The notes beneath the pieces were generated by a model. That model worked only from the letters and a program-made list of their open reading frames with translations, did not search any database and had not been told where the DNA came from. A program made the position numbers and the translations under genes. Positions 1 to 9,201 of a stretch of DNA of 38,622 nt are shown piece after piece. Within the stretch, counting starts at the first letter, position 1. Every line of letters begins with the position of its first letter. Source of the DNA: Streptomyces sp. NRRL F-4489 (GTDB lineage Bacteria > Actinomycetota > Actinomycetes > Streptomycetales > Streptomycetaceae); the NCBI RefSeq assembly GCF_001509485.1, contig NZ_LLZI01000255.1:1-38622 (forward strand), written 5' to 3'.

Positions 1-162
1 GACGTAAAGCGAAGCAGTCCGGCACACCCCCACCCCGCAGGCCCGGCACCGCTGCCGACCAGCCCCGCGCAGCGGACCCCATGCGCCGAAGGCGCAAGCA
101 ACAGGCACCCGCACGGCGGGACAGCCAACAACGTGGGAGGCAAACCAAGCGCAGCGAACCGG

Positions 163-1533
163 TTAAAACAGCCGCGAAACGGTGTAAATGCATAGCCCCG
201 CCAACGCGCCCACCACCGTCCCGTTGATCCGAATGAACTGCAGATCCCGCCCGATATGGGCCTCGATCTTCCGCGAGGTGTGCTCCGCGTCCCAGCCGGC
301 GACCGTATCGGTGATCAACGCGGTGATCTCACCGCGGTACGTGGTCACCACGTACCCCGCGGCACCTTCCAGCCACCCGTCGACCTTCCCGCGCAAGCGG
401 CCATCGGCGGACAACCGCTCGCCGAGCGAGAGCAACGCCGCCCGCACCCGCCGCCGCAGCTCGCTGCGCTCGTCCTCGGCCGCCGCGACGATCATGCCGC
501 GCACCGCGCCCCACGCGGAGGCGATGAGGTCCTGGACCTCGCCCCGTCCGAGGACCTCGGACTTCAGGCGCTCGACCTTGTCGCGGGTCGCGGGGTCGCT
601 CCGCAGGTCCGCGGCGAAGTCGGTGAGGAAGCGGTCCACCGCGCCGCGCGCCGGGTGCCCCGGCATGTCCCGCATCTCGGTGACGAAGCGCAGCAGCTCC
701 TTGTAGACGCGGTCGCCGACCTTGCGGTCGACGAAGCGGGGGGTCCAGCCGGGGGCGCCGCCGGAGACGGCGGCGACGACCGAGTCGCCGTGGTCGACGA
801 GCCAGTCGTGGGCGCGGGCGCAGACCAGGTCGACGATCCGGGTGTGGCCGCCCTCGGAGACGACACGTTCGAGGAGGGAGCCGAGGCCGGGGGCGATCTC
901 CGCGGTGTCGGCGCGGCGGGTGATGGCCTCGCCGACGACGGCCTGGACGTCGTCGTCCCGCAGGACGGTCAGCGCGCCGCGCAGCGCGGTGGACAGTTCG
1001 GCGGTGACGCGGTCGGCGTTGCGCGGGTCGGTGAGCCAGGCGCCGAGGCGGGCGCCGACGCCGACCGCGCGCAGGCGGCGGCGGACGACCTCGCCGGAGA
1101 GGAAGTTCTCCCCGACGAAGTCGCCGAGGCTCTGGCCGAGCTGGTCCTTCTTGGTGGGGATGATCGCGGTGTGCGGGATGGGCAGGCCCAGGGGGCGTTT
1201 GAACAGAGCGGTGACCGCGAACCAGTCGGCGAGCGCGCCGACCATGCCGGCCTCCGCGGCGGCCGCGACGTAGCCCGTCCAGGCGCCGGCGCCGGCCGCG
1301 CGGGCCCAGGTGGCGAGGGTGTAGACGGCGGCGACGGCGAGCAGCAGCCCGGTCGCCAGCGTCTTCATCCGGCGGACGCCCCTCCGCTTCTCCTCGTCGG
1401 CGGGGCTGGCGACGAAGCCGCCGGGGCCGGGCCCGCCCCCCGGCGCGGACGCCGGGCCCGCGGCCGCGGCCGGCGGCGCACCGGCCGTCCCCGGCGTCCG
1501 CGTCCGCGTCCGCTTCGCTGTCGTGCGTGCCAT
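163..1533 (-). CDS. DUF445 family membrane protein
   Basis: A 456-residue protein of the DUF445 (YheB/YjiN-like) family; its molecular role is not known. An Arg/Thr/Ala/Pro-rich N-terminus of about 60 residues is followed by a hydrophobic segment, the typical early block GALADWFAVTALF and PLGLPIPHTAIIP, a long charged middle part likely to be helical, and a C-terminal membrane segment ending in ALAGLCIYTVSRLF. The ATG at 1533 is chosen because GGGAG lies just upstream and the family homology begins well after it; the reading frame is open for 50 more codons upstream but these look non-coding. It is divergent from the SGNH hydrolase gene. Seen: domain blocks and membrane segments. Inferred: inner-membrane location. 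Confidence 0.85.
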   Translation of the reverse strand: MARTTAKRTRTRTPGTAGAPPAAAAGPASAPGGGPGPGGFVASPADEEKRRGVRRMKTLATGLLLAVAAVYTLATWARAAGAGAWTGYVAAAAEAGMVGALADWFAVTALFKRPLGLPIPHTAIIPTKKDQLGQSLGDFVGENFLSGEVVRRRLRAVGVGARLGAWLTDPRNADRVTAELSTALRGALTVLRDDDVQAVVGEAITRRADTAEIAPGLGSLLERVVSEGGHTRIVDLVCARAHDWLVDHGDSVVAAVSGGAPGWTPRFVDRKVGDRVYKELLRFVTEMRDMPGHPARGAVDRFLTDFAADLRSDPATRDKVERLKSEVLGRGEVQDLIASAWGAVRGMIVAAAEDERSELRRRVRAALLSLGERLSADGRLRGKVDGWLEGAAGYVVTTYRGEITALITDTVAGWDAEHTSRKIEAHIGRDLQFIRINGTVVGALAGLCIYTVSRLF

Positions 1534-1834
1534 CCGCTCCACCGCTCCCACCGTCTCCCCCGCCTTCCGTACGCCGTACGGGCCCGCCGCCGGCGGTACG
1601 CCGTATGTGTCCCACAGTGCCCTACTCCCGGAACGCGCCACGAGTTCCCGGCGCGCGCCGTCCCCGGTGGCGGCCCGGGGCACCAGGCGCCCTACGGGGG
1701 GTCCGTGGGATCATGGAACACCGGTCCGGGCCGCGACGGCGCCGCCGCCGGGGCCCCGGCCGGGCGCCCGTGTCCGGCCACCCTCTGCCCGCCCGGAGCG
1801 TGCAGCTCCGCCAGCCCCAGGAGACGCCTCCCGC
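1534..1834. other. Divergent intergenic region with a direct repeat
   Basis: This gap separates two divergent genes. The 10-base sequence GTACGCCGTA occurs at 1569-1578 and again at 1596-1605, 27 bases apart (start to start), in similar contexts. No convincing small gene or RNA is seen. The repeats could be protein-binding half-sites, but no regulator can be named. Confidence 0.35.
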
Positions 1835-3145
1835 ATGACCAGACGTGTGGGTTACACCCTGCTCGCCGGCCTGGTGGCAGTGGTGGTGCTGCTCTCGGCC
1901 GCGATATTCGTCGGTTTCGGCGGCGCCCGCGGCCCCTTGGGCCGGGCCCCGCGCGGGCCCCAGGCGCCGGCCGCGCCGGCGGTCTCCGGGCGGTGGGTCG
2001 GCACCTGGTCGGCGGCCGCCGCGTCGGCCGAGCCGGGCACCCAGGACGGCTACGGGGGCATGTCGATCCGCAACGTGGTGCACACCAGCGTCGGCGGGTC
2101 GAGCACGCGGATCCGGCTGTCGAATCTCTACGGGACGCGGCCGCTGGCGCTCAGCCATGTGTCGGTGGCGCTGGCGGCGGGCAGCGGCAGCCCGATCGCG
2201 GCGGCCGGGACGATGCGCCGGCTGTCGTTCGGCGGCCGGCCGTCGGTGACGATCCCGGCGGGCGGGGAGCTGACCAGCGACCCGGTGCGGCTGGCCGTCC
2301 CGGGCAACGCCGACCTGCTGATCACCACGTACTCCCCCGCGCCGTCCGGCCCGGCCACGTACCACCCCTACGCCCGGCAGACGTCCTATCTGGCGCGCGG
2401 GGACCACGCCGAGGACGCGGCCGGCACCGCCTACACCGAGCAGAGCCCGTACTGGCGCTATCTGACCGGGGTGGACGTGTGGAGCACCAAGGCGCGCGGC
2501 GCGGTGGTGGCGATCGGCGACTCGATCACCGACGGCATCACCTCCACCCCGGGCGCCAACCACCGCTGGACGGACTTCCTCGCCGCCCGGCTGCGCGAGG
2601 AGCCGGGCGCGCCCCGCTACGGCGTCCTGAACGCGGGCATCAGCGGGAACCGCCTGCTCACCGACTCCAGCCCGCTGGCGCCCACCAACGGGCCGAGCCT
2701 GCTGTCCCGTCTGGACCGCGACGCGCTGTCCCGTACGGGGGTGCGGGCGGTGGTGGTGGAGATCGGGGTGAACGACCTGTTCAAGGCGCCGCGCCAGCTG
2801 GATCCGGGCAAGGTGGTGGCGGGCATGCGGGAGGTCGTCCGCCGGGCGCACGCCCGGGGCCTGCGGGTCACCGGGAGCACCCTGACGCCGTTCGGCGGGC
2901 ACCGCGGCTACTCGCGGCGGCTGAACGACGTCCGCGAGCAGGTCAACCGGCTGATCCGGTCCGGGACGGTCTACGACGACGTGGTGGACTTCGACAAGGC
3001 GCTGCGCGATCCGGCGCACCCGCTGCGGCTGCGTCCGGCGTACGACTCCGGGGACCATCTGCACCCCAGTGACGCCGGGTACCGGGCGATGGCCGACGCG
3101 GTGGACGTGGGCCGCCTCCGGCAGGCGGCGCCCGCCGCGCTCTGA
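1835..3145 (+). CDS. Membrane-anchored or secreted SGNH/GDSL hydrolase
   Basis: A 436-residue SGNH-family esterase/lipase-type hydrolase. Residues 5-28 form one hydrophobic segment after MTRR, so the enzyme is exported or anchored with its catalytic domain outside. The family blocks are present: GDS with nucleophile Ser230 (block I), GISGN near 268-272 (block II), GVND at 311-314 (block III) and DHLH at 407-410 carrying the Asp-His pair (block V). The roughly 170 residues between anchor and GDS form a beta-rich N-terminal domain as in other large actinobacterial SGNH enzymes. AGGAGA about 10 bases upstream supports the ATG at 1835; the longer frame has no such site. Substrate is unknown (acyl esters of lipids or polysaccharides are plausible). 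It converges on the DUF1707 gene with a 15-base gap. Confidence 0.88.
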   Translation: MTRRVGYTLLAGLVAVVVLLSAAIFVGFGGARGPLGRAPRGPQAPAAPAVSGRWVGTWSAAAASAEPGTQDGYGGMSIRNVVHTSVGGSSTRIRLSNLYGTRPLALSHVSVALAAGSGSPIAAAGTMRRLSFGGRPSVTIPAGGELTSDPVRLAVPGNADLLITTYSPAPSGPATYHPYARQTSYLARGDHAEDAAGTAYTEQSPYWRYLTGVDVWSTKARGAVVAIGDSITDGITSTPGANHRWTDFLAARLREEPGAPRYGVLNAGISGNRLLTDSSPLAPTNGPSLLSRLDRDALSRTGVRAVVVEIGVNDLFKAPRQLDPGKVVAGMREVVRRAHARGLRVTGSTLTPFGGHRGYSRRLNDVREQVNRLIRSGTVYDDVVDFDKALRDPAHPLRLRPAYDSGDHLHPSDAGYRAMADAVDVGRLRQAAPAAL

Positions 3146-3160
3146 CGTACGGGGCGGTGG

Positions 3161-3871
3161 TCAGTCCAGCTCCCGGCGGCCGCGGCGCTCGTGCCGCAGC
3201 CGCCGCTTCTCCTCCTTGCGCTCGGCCTTCAGGCGCCGCCACTCCTCCTTGGGCAGTCTGCGCCGCACCTCGACGCCGCCCATCAGGGCCATCCCGGAGA
3301 GCGTGACGCGGGGCGCCCCGGGGTCGGCGGGGGTGGCGTCCTCCCCGGTGTCGAAGCTGCCCATCACGCCCGCGCCCCGGCTGACGACCTCGACGCCGGG
3401 CGGGACGATGACGGTGACGCCGCCGAGGACGGCCCAGATGGCGATCTCGACGTCCCGGGCGGCGAAGTCGGCGTCGCGCAGGTCGATTTCGCCGCCGCCC
3501 AGGCAGCACACCGCGGTGAAGCGGCGGCCGATCGTCCACCGCCCCTTGCGTTCGAAGCCGCTGAGGACGGCGATGCCTGTCGTCTCGCCGGGGGCGTCGT
3601 CGCGGATGCGGGCGGACCACGGGGTGGGCGCGCCGCCCGGTGCCGGGTCCTTGCGCAGGGAGAGCGCGGGCGCGGCGGGCGCGGCGGCCGGGAGGTCGGC
3701 GGTGAGCGGGGCCAGTTCGCCGTAGGTGCGGGCCCGGTAGGCGGCGTCGAGCCGTTCCTCGAACTCGCCCATGTCCAGGCGCCCTTCGGCGACGGCGTCC
3801 CGCAGGATGCCGGCGACCCGTTCGCGGTCGGCGTCGGAGGCGCGCAGCGTCGGCAGCCGTTCGTCAGTCAT
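3161..3871 (-). CDS. DUF1707 / LiaF-like C-terminal domain protein
   Basis: A 236-residue protein. Residues about 8-60 are a DUF1707 (SHOCT-like) domain, with RASDADRERVAGILRDAVAEG and MGEFEERLDAAYRA. The C-terminal half (about 115-205) resembles the DUF2154/LiaF cell-wall-response domain: GRWTIGRRF, EIDLRDA, AIWAVLGGVTVIVPPGV. The last 30 residues are very basic (RRLKAERKEEKRRLRHERR). No membrane segment is seen, unlike true LiaF. It is the last gene of a leftward cluster, nine bases after the ABC ATPase stop, with no clear ribosome-binding site of its own, so translation is probably coupled. A link to envelope stress is an inference from the LiaF-like domain only. Confidence 0.8.
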   Translation of the reverse strand: MTDERLPTLRASDADRERVAGILRDAVAEGRLDMGEFEERLDAAYRARTYGELAPLTADLPAAAPAAPALSLRKDPAPGGAPTPWSARIRDDAPGETTGIAVLSGFERKGRWTIGRRFTAVCCLGGGEIDLRDADFAARDVEIAIWAVLGGVTVIVPPGVEVVSRGAGVMGSFDTGEDATPADPGAPRVTLSGMALMGGVEVRRRLPKEEWRRLKAERKEEKRRLRHERRGRRELD

Positions 3872-3880
3872 GGGGACAGA

Positions 3881-4891
3881 CTAGGGAGTCGCGGGGGCTT
3901 CGTCGCCGGGTCGGGGGCGGGCACGGCCCGCGTAGAGGTCGGCGATCAGGGTCTCGATGTCCGGTTCGCGGATCGAGAGGTCCACCAGCGGGTAGCGGGC
4001 GGCGAGGTCGGCCACCAGGGGCGCGGCGCTCTGACCGGCCGGGAACGCCAGCCACTGCCGGGGGCCCTCGGTGCGGACGGTGCGCGTCCCGGGGACGTCG
4101 AGGGGCGGGAGCGCGCGGGCGAGGTCCACCACCAGGGTCCGTTCGCCGTCGGCGGCGGCGCGCAGTCCGGCCAGGCCGCCGTCGAAGACCAGCCGGCCGT
4201 GGTCGATGACCATCACCCGGCGGCACAGCTGCTCGATGTCGGTGAGGTCGTGGGTGGTGAGCAGGACGGTGGTGCCGCGCTCGGTGTTGATCTCGCGGAG
4301 GAACGCGCGGACGGTGGCTTTGCTGACGACGTCCAGGCCGATGGTGGGCTCGTCCAGGTACAGCACCTCGGGGTCGTGGAGCAGGGCGGCGGTGAGGTCG
4401 CCGCGCATCCGCTGGCCCAGGGAGAGCTGGCGGACGGGGACGTCCAGCAGCGGGCCGAGGCCGAGGAGTTCGGTGCAGCGCTCCAGGTTGGCGCGGAAGA
4501 CGGCGGGCGGGATGCGGTACATCCGGCGCACCAGGTCGTAGGAGTCGGCGAGCGGCAGGTCCCACCAAAGGGTGGTGCGCTGGCCGAGGACCACGCCGAT
4601 GCGGCGGGCGAGCCGGAGGCGGTCGCGGGACGGGTCGAGGCCGGCGACCCGGAGCCGGCCGCCGCTGGGGACGAGGATGCCGGTGAGCATCTTGACGGTG
4701 GTGGACTTGCCGGCGCCGTTGGGCCCGAGGTAGCCGACCATCTCGCCGCGCGGGACGGTGAAGGTGAGGCCGTCGACGGCGCGCACCTCGTGGCGGGCGC
4801 GGCGCAGCCGGCCGGCGCGGCGGCGGACGGTGAAGACCTTCTCGACGCCGTCCAGTTCGATGAGTGGTCCGGGGGTGGATTCGGCGGTCAT
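3881..4891 (-). CDS. ABC transporter ATP-binding protein (ABC-2 type)
   Basis: A 336-residue ABC ATPase that powers the two permeases encoded upstream. Walker A GPNGAGKST is at 56-64, the signature LSLGQ at 156-160 (Q in place of the last residues of the usual LSGGQ), Walker B VLYLDEP at 176-182 and the H-loop TTHD near 216-219. The C-terminal 90 residues form the extra domain common in daunorubicin/ABC-2 export ATPases. AAGGGA before the ATG at 4891 is a good ribosome-binding site. Gene order permease-permease-ATPase matches the uncharacterised ABC-2 exporters of the COG4586/4587/3694 kind. Substrate cannot be inferred. Confidence 0.92.
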   Translation of the reverse strand: MTAESTPGPLIELDGVEKVFTVRRRAGRLRRARHEVRAVDGLTFTVPRGEMVGYLGPNGAGKSTTVKMLTGILVPSGGRLRVAGLDPSRDRLRLARRIGVVLGQRTTLWWDLPLADSYDLVRRMYRIPPAVFRANLERCTELLGLGPLLDVPVRQLSLGQRMRGDLTAALLHDPEVLYLDEPTIGLDVVSKATVRAFLREINTERGTTVLLTTHDLTDIEQLCRRVMVIDHGRLVFDGGLAGLRAAADGERTLVVDLARALPPLDVPGTRTVRTEGPRQWLAFPAGQSAAPLVADLAARYPLVDLSIREPDIETLIADLYAGRARPRPGDEAPATP

Positions 4892-4928
4892 ACCGGCAAT
4901 TCCCTTTGTGGAGGGGCGGGTTGGGGGG

Positions 4929-5768
4929 TCAGGTGCCCGTGCTGCGGTAGGCGCGGAGGCCGTGGCGCCAGGCGAGGGCGGCGAGCGCGGCCGCCAGGGC
5001 GGCCACGGCGGGCGACAGGAACGCCGTCCAGCCGGGCAGGCCGAGGGGGTAGGGGCGGCCCAGTACCCACAGAGCGGGCAGCCAGTTGACGAAGGCGAGC
5101 GGGACGAGGAAGGTGACGGCGCGGACGAGGTCCCGGGCGAAGACGGTGGGCGGGTAGCGGAGCAGGGCGGTGCCGCCGTAGGTCAGGGAGTTCTGGAGTT
5201 CGGCGGCGTCCTGGGCCCAGAACTGGAAGGCCGCGCCGGCGGTGAACACCGCCCCGAAGATCACCGCGCCGCACACCGCCATCAGCGGCACCATCAGGAC
5301 CCGGCCGGGCGTCCAGTCCACGTCCAGGCTCCCCAGCGACCACCCCAGCACCAGCAGCCCCTGGACGGCGCGGCCCAGGCGGCGCGGCGCGAACCGGTCG
5401 GCGGCCAGCTGCGCCCACACCGGCGCGGGGCGCAGCAGCAGGGTGTCCAGGGTCCCGTCGCGGATCCGGGCGCCCAGCCGCTCCAGGCTGCCGACCAGCA
5501 GGTCCGCGAGCCCGAGGGCGAGCGAGCAGGTGCCGTAGAGGAAGGCGACCTCGGGGAGGGAGTAGCCGCCGAGCGCGGGGACGTGCGCGAACATCATCCG
5601 GATCGCGAGGAAGTCCAGGCCGCTGGCGGCGAAGTTGCCGAGCGTCATCAGCGCGAACGAGGCGCGGTACGCGAGCGCGGAGCGGGTCCACATCCGGGCG
5701 AGCAGCCCGTAGCCGGAGAGCCCGTACCGCAGCGCGTCCAGCCGGGCGCCGGGGTGCCGGTCAGCCAC
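4929..5768 (-). CDS. ABC-2 family permease (second of pair)
   Basis: A 279-residue integral membrane protein with about six hydrophobic segments, for instance FALMTLGNFAASGLDFLAI and VLMVPLMAVCGAVIFGAVF, of the ABC-2 permease family with a DUF990-like pattern. It contains SLERLGARIRDGTLDTLLLRP, an amphipathic cytoplasmic stretch conserved in this family and also present in its partner. Its start overlaps the end of the upstream permease by eight bases, which implies translational coupling. It probably forms a heterodimeric channel with that partner and the downstream ATPase. Confidence 0.87.
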   Translation of the reverse strand: MADRHPGARLDALRYGLSGYGLLARMWTRSALAYRASFALMTLGNFAASGLDFLAIRMMFAHVPALGGYSLPEVAFLYGTCSLALGLADLLVGSLERLGARIRDGTLDTLLLRPAPVWAQLAADRFAPRRLGRAVQGLLVLGWSLGSLDVDWTPGRVLMVPLMAVCGAVIFGAVFTAGAAFQFWAQDAAELQNSLTYGGTALLRYPPTVFARDLVRAVTFLVPLAFVNWLPALWVLGRPYPLGLPGWTAFLSPAVAALAAALAALAWRHGLRAYRSTGT

Positions 5769-6555
5769 CGTGGACCACCGCCTTGCGGGTGGCGGCCGCC
5801 TGCACCAGCCGGCCCAGGGCCAGCAGGGCCGCCGCCCAGGCCGCCTGGAAGGCCAGGCCGCGCAGCAGGGCGCCGCCGCTCCGGGCGCCGGTCAGCACAT
5901 CGGCGGGCACCTGGAGCAGCGCCGCCCACGGCAGCAGCTGGGCGAGGTCGGCGAGGCCGCCGGGGAAGACCCGCAGCGGCAGCAGCATCCCGGAGAAGAA
6001 CAGCCCGGCCAGCGCGCTGACCATGGCCGGTCCGGAGCTGTCCAGCAGCCAGAAACCGGACAGCGCGACGAGGTAGCGCAGCGCGAAACCGACCACCGCG
6101 CCCAGCATCGCGGACAGGACGAACCAGCCCCAGGTGAGCGGGGAATCGGGCAGTGCGAGGGGGAAGGCCAGCGCGCCCACCGCCAGCGGGACCGCCCCGC
6201 GGCCGATCAGCTGGAGCGCGGCCCGGCCGAGGTCGGCGGCGAGCCACCACAGCTGGAGGTCGGCGGGCCGGTGCAGGTCCACCGCGATATCGCCGCTGCG
6301 GATCCGCTCCTGGAGCTCGGCCACCCCGCCGACCCCGACCTGCGCGGCGGCCAGCAGCGCCTGCCCGGCCCAGACGAAGGTCAGCGCCTGCGCCGGCCCG
6401 TAGCCGCCCAGGTGCGGGCGCTGCTGCCACAGGGCGGTGTACGCGGAGGCGAGGAGGAAGCCGAAGACGGTGTTGGTGACGAGGCCGGCGGCGGTGGCGG
6501 CGCGGTAGGTGGCGTACCGCCGGAAGCTGCCGGCCGCCACGGCGACGTACCACAC
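5761..6555 (-). CDS. ABC-2 family permease (first of pair)
   Basis: A 264-residue integral membrane protein with about six membrane segments and the family motif VAELQERIRSGDIAVDLHRPADLQ, the counterpart of the amphipathic loop in the second permease. The start is a GTG at 6555 with a purine-rich GGGGGA stretch about a dozen bases before it. First gene of the leftward cluster (permease, permease, ATPase, DUF1707). The family is ABC2_membrane_6/DUF990-like. Only the exporter class is inferred, not the substrate. Confidence 0.86.
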   Translation of the reverse strand: MWYVAVAAGSFRRYATYRAATAAGLVTNTVFGFLLASAYTALWQQRPHLGGYGPAQALTFVWAGQALLAAAQVGVGGVAELQERIRSGDIAVDLHRPADLQLWWLAADLGRAALQLIGRGAVPLAVGALAFPLALPDSPLTWGWFVLSAMLGAVVGFALRYLVALSGFWLLDSSGPAMVSALAGLFFSGMLLPLRVFPGGLADLAQLLPWAALLQVPADVLTGARSGGALLRGLAFQAAWAAALLALGRLVQAAATRKAVVHGG

Positions 6556-6911
6556 CCCGCGGTCCCCCCGTTCTTGGCCGGTCCGTCCGGCCGGAGCGGA
6601 CGGCGAGGTTCCGGAGCCTAAGCGGCGCCCGGGGCGGGCACCATCGATTTATCACTCGTCCGGGTGAGGCAGGGGCGCCATTCAGCCGGTGACCGGGCGG
6701 ACGCGGGTGTGCGGCACCCGGGCGGCCGGGCGCATCGGTGCGAAAGTTGCCTCCCGGGTGTCCGCCGCCTGCCCGGCGCAGCACGGGAACGACCGCACAC
6801 CCGCACCGCACACCGCACGGGCCGCACCCCGGTGCGGGGCAGGTCCGGGCCCGACCCGACACGACACCGCTCCGCCGCGGTCCTCCGGCGGCGGCCGAGG
6901 AGTCCACAGAC
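6556..6911. other. Divergent promoter region between ABC permease and PBP
   Basis: This 356-base gap separates a leftward and a rightward gene and must hold both promoters. The only clearly less GC-rich part is around 6640-6660 (ATCGATTTATCACTCG); read on the minus strand it offers a GATAAA hexamer about 100 bases before the permease start. No RNA gene or convincing small ORF is seen. Confidence 0.3.
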
Positions 6912-9161
6912 ATGAGCGACGACGCGCACGACGACGCGGCCGGCGGCCAGGGCACCGACTCCCGCCGCCGGCGCACCGGTTGGCGCCGCCTGCTGCCGAC
7001 CTGGCGGATGCTGGCGGGCACCACCCTGCTCTTCCTGCTGCTGGTGGTGGGCGGGCTGATCGCCGGCTACCTCCTCGTCGGCATCCCGCCCGCCAACAGC
7101 GCGGCGAAGGCGCAGAGCAACGTCTACCTCTACTCCGACGGCACCGAACTGGCCCGCGACGGCGACGTCAACCGCGAGAACGTCACCCTCGCGCAGGTGC
7201 CGCGGACCGTGCAGCGGGCCGTACTGGCCGCCGAGGACCGGGACTTCTACTCCGAGTCGGCGGTCGACCCGGCCGCGATGCTGCGGGCGGCCTGGAACAC
7301 CGTCACCGGCAAGGGCAAGCAGTCCGGTTCCACCATCACCCAGCAGTACGTCAAGAACTACTACCTCGGCCAGGAGCAGACCCTCACCCGCAAGGCGAAG
7401 GAGTTCTTCATCGCCCTGAAGCTGGACCGCGAGGCGAGCAAGGACGAGATCCTGGAGGGCTACCTCAACACCAGCTACTACGGCCGCAACGCGTACGGCA
7501 TCCAGGCCGCCGCCCAGGCGTACTACGGCAAGAACGCCGGCCGGCTGACCACCGCCGAGGGCGCCTACCTCGCCGCGCTGCTCAACGCCCCCAGCGCGTA
7601 CGACATCACCGCGCACCCCGAGAACCGGCCGCGGGCGGTGGCGCGCTGGAACTACGTCCTGGACGGGATGGTCAAGCAGAAGTGGCTCGGCCGCGCCGAG
7701 CGGGCCGCGATGGCCTTCCCCGAGCTGGTCCGGGCCCGCACCTCGGCCGGGCTGTCCGGGCAGCGCGGCTACCTCGTCGAGGCGGTCAACGGCTACCTCA
7801 CCGGGCACGGCGTCCTCGACGAGGACACCCTGCGGGCCGGCGGCTACCGCATCACCACCACCATCGACCGCCGCCGGCAGAACGCGCTGGTCAAGGCCGT
7901 CCGCACCCGGCTGATGGACCGGCTCGACGGCAGCCGCCCGGTCGACGGCTACGTCCGGGCCGGCGGCGCCTCCATCGAGCCCGACACCGGCCGGGTCGTC
8001 GCGCTCTACGGGGGCATCGACTACGCCCGGCAGTACGTCAACAGCGCCACCCGCCGCGACTACCAGGCCGGCTCCACCTTCAAGCCGATCGTGCTCGCCG
8101 CCGCGGTGCAGAACAACTCCGTCACCCAGGACGGCACCCCGATCACCCCGAACACCGTCTACGACGGCACCAGCAAGCGGATGACGATCAGCCGCGGCCG
8201 GCCCACCGGCTTCGCGCCCGGCAACGAGGACGACCGGTCCTACGGGCAGATCACCGTCGCCGAGGCCACCGACAAATCCGTCAACGCGGTCTACGCCCAG
8301 ATGGGTATCGACGTCGGGCCGCGGCTGGTCAAGGACACCGCCGTCGCCCTCGGCATCCCGGCGAAGACCCCGGGCCTGGCCTCCGCGCAGGGCGCGATCT
8401 CGCTGGGCACCGCCACGCCGAGCGTGCTGGACATGGCCCAGGTGTACGCGACGCTCGCGCACCACGGGCGGCAGCTGCCGTACACGCTGGTCGACAAGGT
8501 GACCCGGGCCGGGGAGGAGAGCGAGCTGCCGGAGCGCGAGGAGAGCGCGGCCCTCGGGCGGGCCGCCGCCGACACCACCACCCAGGTGCTGCGCGGGGTG
8601 GTCGACGGCGGCACCGGCACCGCCGCGCAGGGCGCCGGGCGGCCGGCGGCCGGGAAGACCGGCACCGCGGAGGACGACAAGGCGGCGTGGTTCGCGGGCT
8701 ACACCCCGGAGCTGGCGACCGTCGTCGCCATCCTGGGCCAGCATCCGGACACCGCCCACCAGGAGCCGCTGTACGGGGCGGCCGGCTACGCGCGGCTCAA
8801 CGGCGGCGACATCCCGGCGCAGATCTGGGCCGACTACACCGCCGCGGCGCTCGCCGGGCGCCCGGTGCGCGACTTCGACCTCCAGGTCCAGGAGGGCGCC
8901 GAGCCGAGCGCTTCGGCCGACGCGTCGGCGAGCGACTCGGAGTCGCCGAGCGCCTCCTCGTCCTCGCCCGGCGGCCCGTCCGGCAGCACCGGGCCCAGCG
9001 ACTCCGGGGAGCCGACCGCGACCGGCGCGCCCACCGGGCCGACCGGGGGGCCGACACCGCCTCCGGTGCCCACCGGGGGGCCGACGACCGCCGCGCCGAC
9101 CGAGGAGTTCCCGACCGTGGGGCCGCTCGGCGAGGAGCTGGAGCGGCGCTGGGGCGGCTGA
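6912..9161 (+). CDS. Bifunctional penicillin-binding protein (class A PBP)
   Basis: A 749-residue peptidoglycan synthase. A basic cytoplasmic tail (RRRRTGWRR) precedes one membrane anchor at about 33-57. The glycosyltransferase-51 domain (about 65-270) has AAEDRDFY with catalytic Glu108, SGSTITQQYVKN at 138-149 and the EILEGYLNTSYYG block. The transpeptidase domain has STFK with nucleophile Ser388, SVN at 456-458 and KTGT at 582-585, so all three penicillin-binding motifs are intact. From about residue 660 the protein ends in a Ser/Pro/Gly/Thr-rich disordered tail. In the GT51 motif the usual His-x-Gly after EDxxF is replaced by SESAV. GAGGAG nine bases upstream fixes the ATG at 6912. It acts outside the membrane on lipid II and stem peptides. 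Confidence 0.95.
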   Translation: MSDDAHDDAAGGQGTDSRRRRTGWRRLLPTWRMLAGTTLLFLLLVVGGLIAGYLLVGIPPANSAAKAQSNVYLYSDGTELARDGDVNRENVTLAQVPRTVQRAVLAAEDRDFYSESAVDPAAMLRAAWNTVTGKGKQSGSTITQQYVKNYYLGQEQTLTRKAKEFFIALKLDREASKDEILEGYLNTSYYGRNAYGIQAAAQAYYGKNAGRLTTAEGAYLAALLNAPSAYDITAHPENRPRAVARWNYVLDGMVKQKWLGRAERAAMAFPELVRARTSAGLSGQRGYLVEAVNGYLTGHGVLDEDTLRAGGYRITTTIDRRRQNALVKAVRTRLMDRLDGSRPVDGYVRAGGASIEPDTGRVVALYGGIDYARQYVNSATRRDYQAGSTFKPIVLAAAVQNNSVTQDGTPITPNTVYDGTSKRMTISRGRPTGFAPGNEDDRSYGQITVAEATDKSVNAVYAQMGIDVGPRLVKDTAVALGIPAKTPGLASAQGAISLGTATPSVLDMAQVYATLAHHGRQLPYTLVDKVTRAGEESELPEREESAALGRAAADTTTQVLRGVVDGGTGTAAQGAGRPAAGKTGTAEDDKAAWFAGYTPELATVVAILGQHPDTAHQEPLYGAAGYARLNGGDIPAQIWADYTAAALAGRPVRDFDLQVQEGAEPSASADASASDSESPSASSSSPGGPSGSTGPSDSGEPTATGAPTGPTGGPTPPPVPTGGPTTAAPTEEFPTVGPLGEELERRWGG

Positions 9162-9162
9162 C

Positions 9163-9195
9163 GGGCCGCGGCCGGGGGCGCCCCGGCCGCGGCCC
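9163..9195. terminator. Bidirectional hairpin between PBP and gdx
   Basis: A perfect 15-base-pair inverted repeat (arms 9163-9177 and 9181-9195) with a three-base loop lies in the 40-base gap between two convergent genes. There is no T-run, which is common for Streptomyces terminators. It can serve both transcripts. Confidence 0.75.
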
Positions 9196-9201
9196 CCGGG
9201 C

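Noticed and set aside
84..96. Small hairpin GCGCC-GAA-GGCGC near the left edge
   Set aside because: Only five to six base pairs, about 70 bases downstream of the DUF445 stop; too weak to call as a terminator.
256..3072. Very long open frame on the plus strand through DUF445 and the SGNH gene
   Set aside because: It is an antisense or out-of-frame shadow with Arg/Gly/Ala low-complexity product and no domain; long empty frames are usual at this GC content.
3191..5089. Plus-strand open frame opposite the ABC cluster
   Set aside because: Product is repetitive Gly/Ala/Val/Asp with no recognisable fold, while the minus strand encodes clear ABC proteins.
6618..8759. Minus-strand open frame of over 700 codons opposite the PBP gene
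   Set aside because: The plus strand encodes all PBP motifs. The opposite product is compositionally biased and unlike any family.
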